A program made the translations under genes and the position numbers. Below are positions 49,413 to 59,157 of a stretch of DNA of 64,000 nucleotides, piece by piece (position 1 is the stretch's first letter; each line of letters begins with the position of its first letter). Source of the DNA: Luteolibacter arcticus (GTDB taxonomy: Bacteria; Verrucomicrobiota; Verrucomicrobiia; Verrucomicrobiales; Akkermansiaceae); the NCBI RefSeq assembly GCF_025950235.1, contig NZ_JAPDDT010000011.1:1-64000 (forward strand), given 5' to 3'. The notes under the pieces were generated by a model. The model was not told where the DNA came from. It worked only from the letters and a program-made list of their open reading frames with translations, and did no database searches.

Positions 49413-52400
49413 ATGAAAACCTGTCGTAACCTCTTTATCCTCAGTGGTATCACGCTGAGCATTATCACCGGCTTTATCCTGTGGCCGCAGTTGGACATCC
49501 CGATTCAAACGGCGGCTCGGTCGGCGCCCGGTGGACAAAACCGTGAGATTAAGCGCCTCCAGAGATTTTCCGCGGTGGATACCGGGACGGCCGAGGTCGC
49601 TGGGGAGGCGCAACCGTTCTCCGCAACCGCGATAGCGCTGGAGCCCTTGCCCGTGCCAGATTTTGCAACGATCGATGCTTTCGACGGCTGGGTGGCCCGG
49701 TGGAAAGAAGCGACGCCCGGAGAGCGTGCGGCGATGACAGTTGAGGGAGCGCGGCTTGCCGCCGCACGCCGGCCGCAGTTCAAGGTGTTGATCGAGGTGG
49801 ATCCGCGGCTGGCGTTGGAAAGGGCAGTACCACGCGTGGTGAGGCAGGATTTGCCGGAGGAAATCGTCGTCCAGTTGGAGGAGCCGGTGTCTGCCAAAGG
49901 TGATTTCAGCGTTTATGGCGGACGGCCGGCGCCGGGGACCCGGTATCGGGCCGACCAGCTCACGCTTCGCTATTTCGAGGCCGGGGGCGTCAACTTCAAG
50001 GCCCGTGTTTTCGGGGCCATCAAGAATCTCGGCTCACGTCCTGGAGTCCCCCTTCAAGGCGTTGCGATCGACCGTGAAATGGCGGTCGCCGAGAACGCCG
50101 TCCGTCGGCTCGAATCCGGCGAACGCATCCCCGCGGGCACGGTGGTGGAAGAAACCTGTCCGATCTCCGGCGAGACCAGCGCATCCGTCTCCGCTGGCGA
50201 GGAGGTCACCACGGAAGCGCCCGTCGTCGAGGTTGCCGGCCGGGTGCTGACATTCTGCGAAGACCCTCACGCCGCCGTGTTGGAAGAACAGTTCCGCAGT
50301 TGGCTGGAGGCCAGCGGTACCGGCGGTGCGGGCTTCTTCACCGATAATTTTCCCGGCACTGCTGCGCGGGCGATCGGCAACCTCCGCTGCCTCTACATCC
50401 GCGCGACCTATCAGGACCAGGTGGCAGCGCCGAACACCGAGGAGGAGGCTTACAACGACATGCGGAACAGTGCGCGCTTCTTCCTGGAAAACTCTTACGG
50501 CAAGCTGACCACCACCACCACGGTCACCTCGTTGGTCACGCTCCCGCAGACAATGGCGTGGTACAAGGCGAAGGATGCCGAGGTGGACGGCCTGGGCCTG
50601 GTCCACACGGACTCGCGGAACGCGGCACGCGCGCTTGGCTACGATTCCGATTTCTACGACTGCATCATCGTCCGTATCAATGGCGGGCCGCGCCTCGAAG
50701 GGTATTCGTGGGGCGGAGGCACGCCGGCCAACCGCGTGTGGATCACCTGGGGCGGCATGGATGTGATCAACCACGAGGCCGGGCATGCGTTTGGACGCAG
50801 CCACGCCAGGTTCTGGCAGACCGACGACGGAACTGGCTATGGCAACGGGACCAGCCAGGACTACGGGAATCCCTTCGACATCATGGGGGGCAGCGAGGGC
50901 TTCACCGCGCACTACAACACCATCAGCAAACGCGCTCTCGGCTGGCTCCCGCCCGAGTACATTCACGAGCCGAAGACCAGCGGCACCTATCGCCTCCACG
51001 CGTACGACCAGCCGCGGCTTGAAGAAGGAAAGCGCTACGCCCTGACGGTCGCTAAGGACAGCTTCCGCAAATACAATCTCGAGTATCATCCGGCCCGCGG
51101 CGGCCTGCTCACGGATTCCGCGCTGGTCCTCTACGACGGCGCGAGCGGCAACAACGCGGGTGACCTGCTCGATACCACGCCCGACACGCCCTATGTGGTC
51201 GGCGACAATGCCGGCAAGCTCGACGCCAGCATCGCTCTCGGCCGCACCTTCTCCGATCTGGAGGCGGACATGCATTTCACCGTGGTCGCGAGCAACGCAA
51301 CCACGCCCTCATCGATCGATGTCGTGTATTTACGCGGGCCCTTTCCCGGCAACAGCGCGCCGGCGCTGGCTTTGAACACCACCGCCACCAACATCGCGGT
51401 CAACGGCAGCGTCACATTCACCGCGGTCGCGAATGATGCGGATGGCGACATGCTTGCCTACCATTGGGAGTTCGACGACGGCGTCAGCGCCGCGAACAGC
51501 AGCCAGATCACGCGCACCTTCGCCGCCGCGGCCCAGGTCACGGCCATGGTCACCGTTTCGGATATGAAAGGCGGCACCACCCGCCGGCACATGGTCATCA
51601 ATGTCGGCGCCCATGGCAGGCAGACGGTTACCGGTAATATCACGCTGGCCGGTCAGCCGATGGCGAATGTCCGCGTCTCGATCACCAGCGGCAAGTTCGC
51701 CTACACCGATGCCGCCGGCAACTACGCGCTGGCCGGCGTGACCACCGGCAACCAGACGCTCACCGCGAAGTTCAACGGCCACACGCTGACGCCATCCGCC
51801 TTCGCGAATCCGCTCAACGTCGTCGCGGGCAACAACACCGCGAACTGGACCGCGGCTGCCAGTTCGGTCTTCGTCACGCTCGCCACGACCGCGGACGCGA
51901 CTGAAGGCGGCGCGAACGGCACTTTCACGCTGACCCGCAGCGGCAGTACCGCCGCCGCCTTGGTCGTCCGCGTCTCGCCGGCGGGGGGAACCGCGGCGAA
52001 GCCCGCCGACTACGGCTTCGCGCCGGATTACACGAACGACGGCAACTATCGTACTTTCACCATTCCCGCCGGCCAAGCGTCGCTCGCCATCGCCGTGGCC
52101 GCGGTCAATGACGCGGCCCAGGAAGGGCCGGAAACGATCTCGCTCCAGCTCGCGTCGAACGGCAGCTACCTGTTGAACTCCGCGAGTTCCGCGGTGATGA
52201 CCGTCAATGACAACGACACGGCGCTGCCGCAGGTCGCCGTGATCTCGAACGATCCCTACGCCACCGAGTTTCCCGCCGATACCGGCAGCTTCACCTTCAC
52301 CCGTACCGGCTCCACCGCGGCGGCCTTGAACTTGGCCATGGGCTGGACCGGCACCGCGACCAGTGCTGCCGATTACGCCGCGCTGCCGGCGGTCGTTGCC

Positions 52401-55400
52401 ATCCCAGCCGGCCAAGCGTCCTTCACGCTGGCTGTCGTCCCGCTGAATGACGTGGCGATCGAAGCGCCGGAAACCATCATCGCTACCATCAGCACCAACG
52501 CCGCCTACGTGCGCGATACCGCCCGCACCTCCGCCACGGTCACGCTTTCTGACGATGACGCGGCAGTGGTCACGGTCTCCGTTCCTGATGCCGCCGCTTC
52601 CGAGGCGGGTCCGGACTCCGGGTTGTTCCTGATCCACCGCAGTGGCAGCACGGTCGCTCCGTTGAAAGTGTATTACGGCGTTCACGGCACCGCGCACCAC
52701 GGCACCGACTACGGCGCTTTGAATGGCGAGGTAATCATCCCCGCCGGCGCCAGCAGCGCCCCGGTGGTCATCGCGCCCAATGACGACGCGCACGCGGAAC
52801 CCTCGGAATCGGTGATTCTGGCGGTGACCACCTTCAACAACGGCTACAGCCTCGGCCCGGTCTTCCAAGGCACACTGGCCATCTCCGACAATGCCGACCT
52901 GCCGGTGGTCAGCGTCCGCGTCGGTACGGTAGGGGTGGAGGGAGGTGTCAATCCGACCGTTACCTTTCGCGCCGTCGGCCGTGGCGCGGGAAATGTCGTC
53001 GTCAACTATGCCGTCAGCGGCACGGCGACTTCGGGAACGGATTTCCCCGCCTTGGCGGGAAGTGTTTCGATTCCCGTCAACGGGCCCAATGACGTGGCCG
53101 TCACCATCCCGATCACCAACGACGCGGTCGCCGAGCCGAGCGAGACCGTGGTGATCACCCTCACCCCGGGGGCTGCTTACCGGATCTACAATGACGCGTC
53201 CGCTGAGGCGATCATCCACGACAACGACAGTGGCGAGCGCGTGACGGTCTCGACTTGGAACCAGACGCCAGCCGAGTCCGGCGCCGTTCAGGGCAGCTAC
53301 TATTTCTCCCGTACCGGCACGGCCGGAAATCTCACCGTGAACTACGCCACCGCGGGCACGGCGATCAACGGCACCGATTACGCGAATCTCACAGGCAGCG
53401 TGATCATTCCCGACGGCCAGAGCGGCGTGGACGTCGCGATGGTGCCGACCGATGACAACGCGTCCGAAGGGACTGAAACGGTGACCTTGACGGTGCTCGC
53501 CGGCGCCGGCTATGGCGCGGGCCGCCCGGCTTCCGCCACCTACGAAATCATCGACAGCGAAAGTCCGGCCCTCACCGTCGGCTTCCAGGCCGCACGCATG
53601 GACGTCAGCGAGACCGATGCCGCAGGTGAGTACCGCGATATCCCGGTGACGCTTTCCGCCGCTTCCGCCGACATCGTGACCGTACAATATGCTGCGGGCG
53701 CGGGAAGCGCTTCCGGCGACGACGTCGATTGGTCATTCGTCACGCCCGGAAATGTCCCGATCTCCAGCGGCACCCTGACCTTCGCGCCCGGAGTCACCGC
53801 GGGGAACATCCGCGTCCGGGTCAAGAACGACGGCTTGAGAGAGCCGGTGGAAACCGTCGCGCTGGTGCTCCGCGCGCCGCGTTTCGCCTCGCTCGGCAAT
53901 GCCCGGCAGACGCTGCTGGTTTTCGATGATGAACCCTCCGCAGTGGTGTTGGAGGAGCGCTGGAACGGTGCCGCGGTTTACACCAACCAGTCGTGGAATG
54001 CCGCCACGCCGAACTACTTCGGCACGCTCTCGTCCCTCACTCCGGCAACGGATGTCGCGAGTGACTACTCGCGTCGGCTGATTGGCCAGATCGTCGCCCC
54101 GGTGACCGGCAACTACCAGTTCTGGATCGCGTCCGACGATGCCTCGCGCCTTTACCTGAGCACGACGTCTCTGGCGGCGAACAGGGTGCAGATCGCCAGT
54201 GTCGCCAACTGGACCAACTTCCAAGAGTGGACCAAGTATGTTTCGCAGGTTTCCGTTAATATCCCGCTGGTCGCGGGGCAGTCCTACTACGTGGAAGTCC
54301 AACATCAGGAAGGCGGCGGCACCGACCACGTTTCCGTGGCTTGGCAGGGGCCGGGATTCGCCCGCACGCCGGTCACCTTCGCCACACCGGAAAGCGCCAT
54401 GCCGCGTTTTGTCCGGCTTGCCGCCGCGGCGACCAGCCGCAGCGAGGCGGAAGGTGGCGAGCCCTTGCTGATGGCGATGCTGGACCGGCCGGCCGGGAGT
54501 ACGCCGGTCACCGTGGATTTCACTGTTGGCGGTACCGCGACCGCGGGCAGCGACTTCACGCTGGCCCCCGGCACGCTGGTCTTCGCCGCGGGCGAGCAAG
54601 TAAAGCACTTGCCGCTTGCGATCCTCGCAGACTCGTCCGGCGAAGCCCCGGAGGCCATCGTTGTTTCGTTGGCCAATCCGACCGGAGCCTCGCTCACGTC
54701 GCCGGCGACCCATGTCGTCACCGTGCTCGACGCCGAAGCGCCGGCGGTGGGGACGCAGTACGTCACGGCGAGTTCCTCGATGGGTGCCGGCACGGTGGTC
54801 GCCACCGCGGGCGCGACCCCTGCCGCGGGCCGCATGGTCACGGGCTGGTCCATCGTCGCCGGAAATACCGGAGGCGCTTTCGCCATCAACGCGGCGGGTC
54901 AGATTTCACTGGCCCTTCCCGCCGCGCTGCCAAATCCCGGCGGCGTCGTGCTCGTGGTCCGCGCCATCGACGACGCGGGCTCGCCGGGCGACGGCCTCGT
55001 CCACATCGCGTGCAATGCCGCGCAAGGCGTGGTTGAACAGCGTTGGAACGGCCGATCCGTCTTTGACTTCGAAATGTGGGACGGCACGCCTTCCTTTTCC
55101 GGCGCGCTCGCCACGTTCACCAGCGGCCTAGGGGTCGCAGACAACTACTCGCGCCGCCTCACCGGCTATCTCAAGCCGGAGGTCAGCGGGGATTACACTT
55201 TCTGGGTGGCCGGTGACGACGACTGCCGCCTCAACCTCAGCAGCGATTCCTCGCCGCTGAACAAGTCCAGGATCTGCGGTGTCAGCGGCTCCACGAACTT
55301 TCAGAGTTGGGATCTCCAAACCGGCCAGAAATCCGGGGTCATCACGCTGCAGGCAGGCAAGGTGTACTGGCTCGAAGCCCATCAGAGGGAAGGCGGCGGC

Positions 55401-58400
55401 GGCGACCATGTCTCGGTCGCGTGGCAAGGCCCGGGCATCGCCCGTCAGGCGATTCCCGCCGCGGTGATCTTCCCGAACGTCGCGGGTCTGGATTTCGACA
55501 GCCCGCCGCGGCCGCCCACCATCGTGCTCACCTCGCCCGCCAGCGGCGCGGCATTCGAAACGGTGGACGACATCGCCCTGACCGCGAACATCGCCGGCGG
55601 GTCGCCCGCCGTCACCGCCGTCGAATTCTACCGCGGCTCCACTTTGATCGGATCCGACGCCAGCGCGCCTTACGCCGTGACGTGGACAAACCCGATCGCG
55701 GGAAATCACGCGCTCACTGCCAAGGCAATCTTCAGCGGTGGCGGCGCGAGCTCGTCCGCGGCCACGGTTACCGTCACCAACTCCGATCCCGCTGCCGACC
55801 CGGATGGCGATGGCTTCACGACCGGCTTGGAACTCGCGCTCGGAACGGATCCGCAAAGTTCCGCGTCCCAGCCGCCGGCGATCTACGCGGCTCTTCGCGC
55901 GTGGTGGAAATTCAACGAAAGCGACGGCACCCTGGCCGACGACTCCACCGGCCGGCCTCAGGATGGTGTTGTTACTGGCGCGACGTGGAACCCCGGAATT
56001 ACGGGGAATGCCCTTGCTTTCAACGGGGTGGACGACGGTGTCCTGATGGGCTCCGCGCCGGCCCTCACCGGCCCCGGCGACTTCACCGTCTCCGCTTGGG
56101 TCAATGTCGCCCCAGGCTCCAGCGGCGGCACCATCATCCAGCAGCGCGAGCCCGGCGGCAGCGGATACCTGGGGCAATACGCGCTCAACGTGAACCCCGC
56201 CGGCACCGTCAGCTTCTATGTTTACGGTGCTTCCGGCTACCAGTTCAACCTGATCACCGTGGGCACCATCAAGGACGATAGGTGGCACTTGATCTCGGGC
56301 AGTCGCCAGGGCGTCAACGGGGCGATCCACATCGACGGCATCTCCGCCGCCACCGGTTCCGCCAGCGCCACGCTGATGCCACTGGAATCCCATGCCGTGT
56401 CCGTGGGCTACGACAATCGCGACAACAACAAACGCTTCAACGGCGTGATCGACGATGTGAAGATCCACGAACGGATTCTTTCGGCCGGCGAGCTCAAGGC
56501 CGCGCGCGATGCGCTCGTGCCGAACAGCGCCCCGGTTTTTACCGCCGCTTCACCCAGCGCCAACGCGACGGAAGACATTGCCTTCATCGGTCAGCTTGCG
56601 GCGACCGACGTGGACTTCGGAGATTCGTTGACCTATTCGAAGATCGCCGGTGCTGCTTGGCTCCAGATCGCCCAGAATGGCGGTCTCTCCGGCACGCCCG
56701 ACAACAGCCATGTCGGCCCGAACAACGCCACGGTCCGCGTCACGGATGCCGCGGGGCTTTTCTCGGACGCGACGCTGACCGTCACCGTGGCAAACGTGAA
56801 CGACCTGCCCCTCGCGAGCGATGACGGCAGCGCCGGCACACCCTTCGTGACGATAGCGGAAGACGCCACCTCGTCGCCGATCGCGGTGCTCGCCAACGAC
56901 AGCGACGTGGACCTCGACCCGCTCACCGTGACCGCGGCGAGCTCACCGGATGGCGCCGTCGCGATCAACTCGGGCACCACGCTGAGCTTCACCCCCGCGG
57001 CCAACTTCAATGGCCCCACCATGATCGCCTACACGATCTCCGACGGCCAGGGCGGGACGGCCAACGCGACTGTCTTCATGTCGGTCACTCCGGTGAACGA
57101 TCTGCCGACAATCACTGCGGTCGCCAATCAAACTACCAACGAGGACACGGCCACGTCCGCGATTGCCTTTACGATTGACGATGTGGAAACGGCTCCCGCA
57201 TCCCTCACCGTCACACGCGCCACCTCCAACACCACGCTGCTACCATTGGCGAACGTGGTGCTCGGTGGCAGCGGCTCGAGCCGCACGGTCACTCTCACTC
57301 CGGCAGCCAACCAGACCGGTGCTTCGACCATCACGCTCACGTTGAGCGACGGGGCAAGCAGCGCGAACCGCAGCTTCGTCGTCACAGTGAACCCGGTGAA
57401 CGACCAGCCGCTGGCGGTTCAGGATGGCAGCGCCGGCTCACCCTTCGTGACAATCGCGGAAGACATCACCTCGTCGCCCATTGCGGTGCTCGCCAACGAC
57501 AGTGACGTGGATCTCGATCCGCTCACCGTGACCGCCGCGAGCTCACCCGATGGTGCCGTCGCGATCAACTCGGGAACCACGCTGAGCTTCACCCCCGCGA
57601 CCAACTTTAATGGTCCCACCACGATTGACTACACGATCTCCGACGGCCAGGGCGGTACCAGCAGCGCGACCGTCCACGTCTCGGTCACCCCGGTGAACGA
57701 CCTCCCGGTCATCGGCACGGTGACCGCCGATGAGCAAGCGATCTCCGGGGATGCCTATGACTCCTCTTTTGCGGTCGTCTCCGATGCCGATGGCGACATT
57801 GTGAGTTTCACCAAAACCTCCGGCCCGGCGTGGCTGGTCGTTAGTTCGCAAGGGGGAGCATTGTCGGGCAGTCCCGCTGAAGCCGATGAAGGGACGTCGA
57901 TTGTGGTCGTCCGCGCCACGGATCCCGGGGGCGCGTGGGCCGAGGCGAGCTTCGACCTCACGGTCATCGTCCGCCGCAGCCTCGCGGTCAATTTCTGGAA
58001 TACGGCCGTTGCCACCACCGGGGTCGCGATCGGACAGAATACTAATGCGCTGAACACGGCCGTCGCCGTTAGCGGGCCTGTTGTGTGGAATAACCAAGCG
58101 ATCAACGACGCGGGCAACGGGGCTCTGGCGAACGGACGCGGCACCGGCACCTACTCGGGCGTCACGGTGAATTCGTTCTCGTCCGTCCCATACCAGCAGG
58201 GATCGTCATCGCTCGCGGGTAACGATGCCTCTCAGGCGGTCTTCCGCTACTACCTGGACGACAGCGACGGTGAGGGAAGCTATGCAGGCGGAGATTCGAC
58301 CGGCGCGTCGATCCACCTGACCGGGCTCGGCCAGTTCCTCGACGCGAATGCGGCAACCACCTACACCCTGACGCTGCTTTTCAATGCCGACACCACCAGC

Positions 58401-59114
58401 ACAACGGCACCCTTCCGCACGGCGACCGTCCGCAGCGGGGTGCCTGCCGCGCCATCGGCGGGTGCGATCGGCAACTTGAGCTTCCTCGGCACCATCGCGC
58501 CGACGCTGCTCGGCGATGGCAAGCAACCGCTACCGGCCGTGGGCACAAGCACCACCGGCAAGCGTGGCTGGGGAAGGCTGACCGGACTCAGCGCCGGCAG
58601 CATCACCATCGCGATACCGGCCCGCTCCGGGTCCACGCGGGGCTCCGTCTCCGGCTTCATCCTGACGCCCACCGGCGGCTCGCTGCCGCTCACCCAGGAC
58701 GGCTATCTCCAGTGGGCCGCCACGCGATTTGGCGAAGCGGCCGGCGATCCGGATACCGGTGGCGAAGAGGCCGATCCGAATGGCGATGGCGTGGCCAACC
58801 TGCTCGCCTACGCCATGGGCATCGACCCGCTCGGGACAGTTGCACCGGGCGCGACGGCGGCGCAACGCGGACGCATCGAACTCGGGAAGGGAAGCGGAAC
58901 CTTCCACTTCGACTATCAACGCGACATGAACGCAACCGGAGTCAACCTTGCGATCGAGCAAAGCGCCGACCTCGCCGAAACCACTGCGTGGGTGCCGGCC
59001 GAAGTGGTGGAAGAAATCCTCTCGGAGGCAGTCGGCATCCGCACGATCCGCGCGACCTACACGCCGACTTCAGGAGACACCCTCCGATTCTTCCGGCTCC
59101 GTGCAAGCCGTTGA
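49413..59114 (+). CDS. Giant secreted metzincin-type metalloprotease with Calx-beta, PA14 and LamG modules
   Basis: 3233 residues with a signal anchor (MKTCRNLFILSGITLSIITG). The catalytic part has HEAGHAFGRSH (His454-His464), a full HExxHxxGxxH zinc motif, and a Met-turn, FDIMGG (Met491). Then in order: a PKD domain (about 645-740), a carboxypeptidase-regulatory-like domain (about 740-815), six Calx-beta repeats (about 815-1510), PA14 (1511-1660), a seventh Calx-beta, a cadherin-like part, PA14 again (1872-2030), an Ig-like domain, a calcium repeat (DPDGDGFTTGLELALGTDP), LamG (2159-2365), several cadherin/Ig repeats and a shared C-terminal module (2853-3095). It ends ...FFRLRASR. It probably acts outside the cell on proteins, bound to glycans through PA14/LamG. 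The next gene shares its LamG and C-terminal modules. Confidence 0.87.
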   Translation: MKTCRNLFILSGITLSIITGFILWPQLDIPIQTAARSAPGGQNREIKRLQRFSAVDTGTAEVAGEAQPFSATAIALEPLPVPDFATIDAFDGWVARWKEATPGERAAMTVEGARLAAARRPQFKVLIEVDPRLALERAVPRVVRQDLPEEIVVQLEEPVSAKGDFSVYGGRPAPGTRYRADQLTLRYFEAGGVNFKARVFGAIKNLGSRPGVPLQGVAIDREMAVAENAVRRLESGERIPAGTVVEETCPISGETSASVSAGEEVTTEAPVVEVAGRVLTFCEDPHAAVLEEQFRSWLEASGTGGAGFFTDNFPGTAARAIGNLRCLYIRATYQDQVAAPNTEEEAYNDMRNSARFFLENSYGKLTTTTTVTSLVTLPQTMAWYKAKDAEVDGLGLVHTDSRNAARALGYDSDFYDCIIVRINGGPRLEGYSWGGGTPANRVWITWGGMDVINHEAGHAFGRSHARFWQTDDGTGYGNGTSQDYGNPFDIMGGSEGFTAHYNTISKRALGWLPPEYIHEPKTSGTYRLHAYDQPRLEEGKRYALTVAKDSFRKYNLEYHPARGGLLTDSALVLYDGASGNNAGDLLDTTPDTPYVVGDNAGKLDASIALGRTFSDLEADMHFTVVASNATTPSSIDVVYLRGPFPGNSAPALALNTTATNIAVNGSVTFTAVANDADGDMLAYHWEFDDGVSAANSSQITRTFAAAAQVTAMVTVSDMKGGTTRRHMVINVGAHGRQTVTGNITLAGQPMANVRVSITSGKFAYTDAAGNYALAGVTTGNQTLTAKFNGHTLTPSAFANPLNVVAGNNTANWTAAASSVFVTLATTADATEGGANGTFTLTRSGSTAAALVVRVSPAGGTAAKPADYGFAPDYTNDGNYRTFTIPAGQASLAIAVAAVNDAAQEGPETISLQLASNGSYLLNSASSAVMTVNDNDTALPQVAVISNDPYATEFPADTGSFTFTRTGSTAAALNLAMGWTGTATSAADYAALPAVVAIPAGQASFTLAVVPLNDVAIEAPETIIATISTNAAYVRDTARTSATVTLSDDDAAVVTVSVPDAAASEAGPDSGLFLIHRSGSTVAPLKVYYGVHGTAHHGTDYGALNGEVIIPAGASSAPVVIAPNDDAHAEPSESVILAVTTFNNGYSLGPVFQGTLAISDNADLPVVSVRVGTVGVEGGVNPTVTFRAVGRGAGNVVVNYAVSGTATSGTDFPALAGSVSIPVNGPNDVAVTIPITNDAVAEPSETVVITLTPGAAYRIYNDASAEAIIHDNDSGERVTVSTWNQTPAESGAVQGSYYFSRTGTAGNLTVNYATAGTAINGTDYANLTGSVIIPDGQSGVDVAMVPTDDNASEGTETVTLTVLAGAGYGAGRPASATYEIIDSESPALTVGFQAARMDVSETDAAGEYRDIPVTLSAASADIVTVQYAAGAGSASGDDVDWSFVTPGNVPISSGTLTFAPGVTAGNIRVRVKNDGLREPVETVALVLRAPRFASLGNARQTLLVFDDEPSAVVLEERWNGAAVYTNQSWNAATPNYFGTLSSLTPATDVASDYSRRLIGQIVAPVTGNYQFWIASDDASRLYLSTTSLAANRVQIASVANWTNFQEWTKYVSQVSVNIPLVAGQSYYVEVQHQEGGGTDHVSVAWQGPGFARTPVTFATPESAMPRFVRLAAAATSRSEAEGGEPLLMAMLDRPAGSTPVTVDFTVGGTATAGSDFTLAPGTLVFAAGEQVKHLPLAILADSSGEAPEAIVVSLANPTGASLTSPATHVVTVLDAEAPAVGTQYVTASSSMGAGTVVATAGATPAAGRMVTGWSIVAGNTGGAFAINAAGQISLALPAALPNPGGVVLVVRAIDDAGSPGDGLVHIACNAAQGVVEQRWNGRSVFDFEMWDGTPSFSGALATFTSGLGVADNYSRRLTGYLKPEVSGDYTFWVAGDDDCRLNLSSDSSPLNKSRICGVSGSTNFQSWDLQTGQKSGVITLQAGKVYWLEAHQREGGGGDHVSVAWQGPGIARQAIPAAVIFPNVAGLDFDSPPRPPTIVLTSPASGAAFETVDDIALTANIAGGSPAVTAVEFYRGSTLIGSDASAPYAVTWTNPIAGNHALTAKAIFSGGGASSSAATVTVTNSDPAADPDGDGFTTGLELALGTDPQSSASQPPAIYAALRAWWKFNESDGTLADDSTGRPQDGVVTGATWNPGITGNALAFNGVDDGVLMGSAPALTGPGDFTVSAWVNVAPGSSGGTIIQQREPGGSGYLGQYALNVNPAGTVSFYVYGASGYQFNLITVGTIKDDRWHLISGSRQGVNGAIHIDGISAATGSASATLMPLESHAVSVGYDNRDNNKRFNGVIDDVKIHERILSAGELKAARDALVPNSAPVFTAASPSANATEDIAFIGQLAATDVDFGDSLTYSKIAGAAWLQIAQNGGLSGTPDNSHVGPNNATVRVTDAAGLFSDATLTVTVANVNDLPLASDDGSAGTPFVTIAEDATSSPIAVLANDSDVDLDPLTVTAASSPDGAVAINSGTTLSFTPAANFNGPTMIAYTISDGQGGTANATVFMSVTPVNDLPTITAVANQTTNEDTATSAIAFTIDDVETAPASLTVTRATSNTTLLPLANVVLGGSGSSRTVTLTPAANQTGASTITLTLSDGASSANRSFVVTVNPVNDQPLAVQDGSAGSPFVTIAEDITSSPIAVLANDSDVDLDPLTVTAASSPDGAVAINSGTTLSFTPATNFNGPTTIDYTISDGQGGTSSATVHVSVTPVNDLPVIGTVTADEQAISGDAYDSSFAVVSDADGDIVSFTKTSGPAWLVVSSQGGALSGSPAEADEGTSIVVVRATDPGGAWAEASFDLTVIVRRSLAVNFWNTAVATTGVAIGQNTNALNTAVAVSGPVVWNNQAINDAGNGALANGRGTGTYSGVTVNSFSSVPYQQGSSSLAGNDASQAVFRYYLDDSDGEGSYAGGDSTGASIHLTGLGQFLDANAATTYTLTLLFNADTTSTTAPFRTATVRSGVPAAPSAGAIGNLSFLGTIAPTLLGDGKQPLPAVGTSTTGKRGWGRLTGLSAGSITIAIPARSGSTRGSVSGFILTPTGGSLPLTQDGYLQWAATRFGEAAGDPDTGGEEADPNGDGVANLLAYAMGIDPLGTVAPGATAAQRGRIELGKGSGTFHFDYQRDMNATGVNLAIEQSADLAETTAWVPAEVVEEILSEAVGIRTIRATYTPTSGDTLRFFRLRASR
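56812..57698 (+). repeat. Internal duplication in the giant protease gene
   Basis: A unit of about 290 bases at 56812-57098 recurs at 57412-57698, offset by exactly 600 bases, with few changes (both contain SDVDLDPLTVTAASSPDG). Each encodes one cadherin-like repeat with LANDSDVD and ISDGQGGT. A different Ig-like repeat lies between. The high DNA identity points to a recent copy. Confidence 0.85.
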
Positions 59115-59157
59115 AATGGCCCCGAGAACCAACTCTGACTTTTAAACCCGATTGCCC

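Noticed and set aside
51330-53687. 785-residue minus-strand frame inside the giant protease gene
   Set aside because: Shadow of Calx-beta coding sequence; Arg/Gly/His-rich with no recognisable fold.
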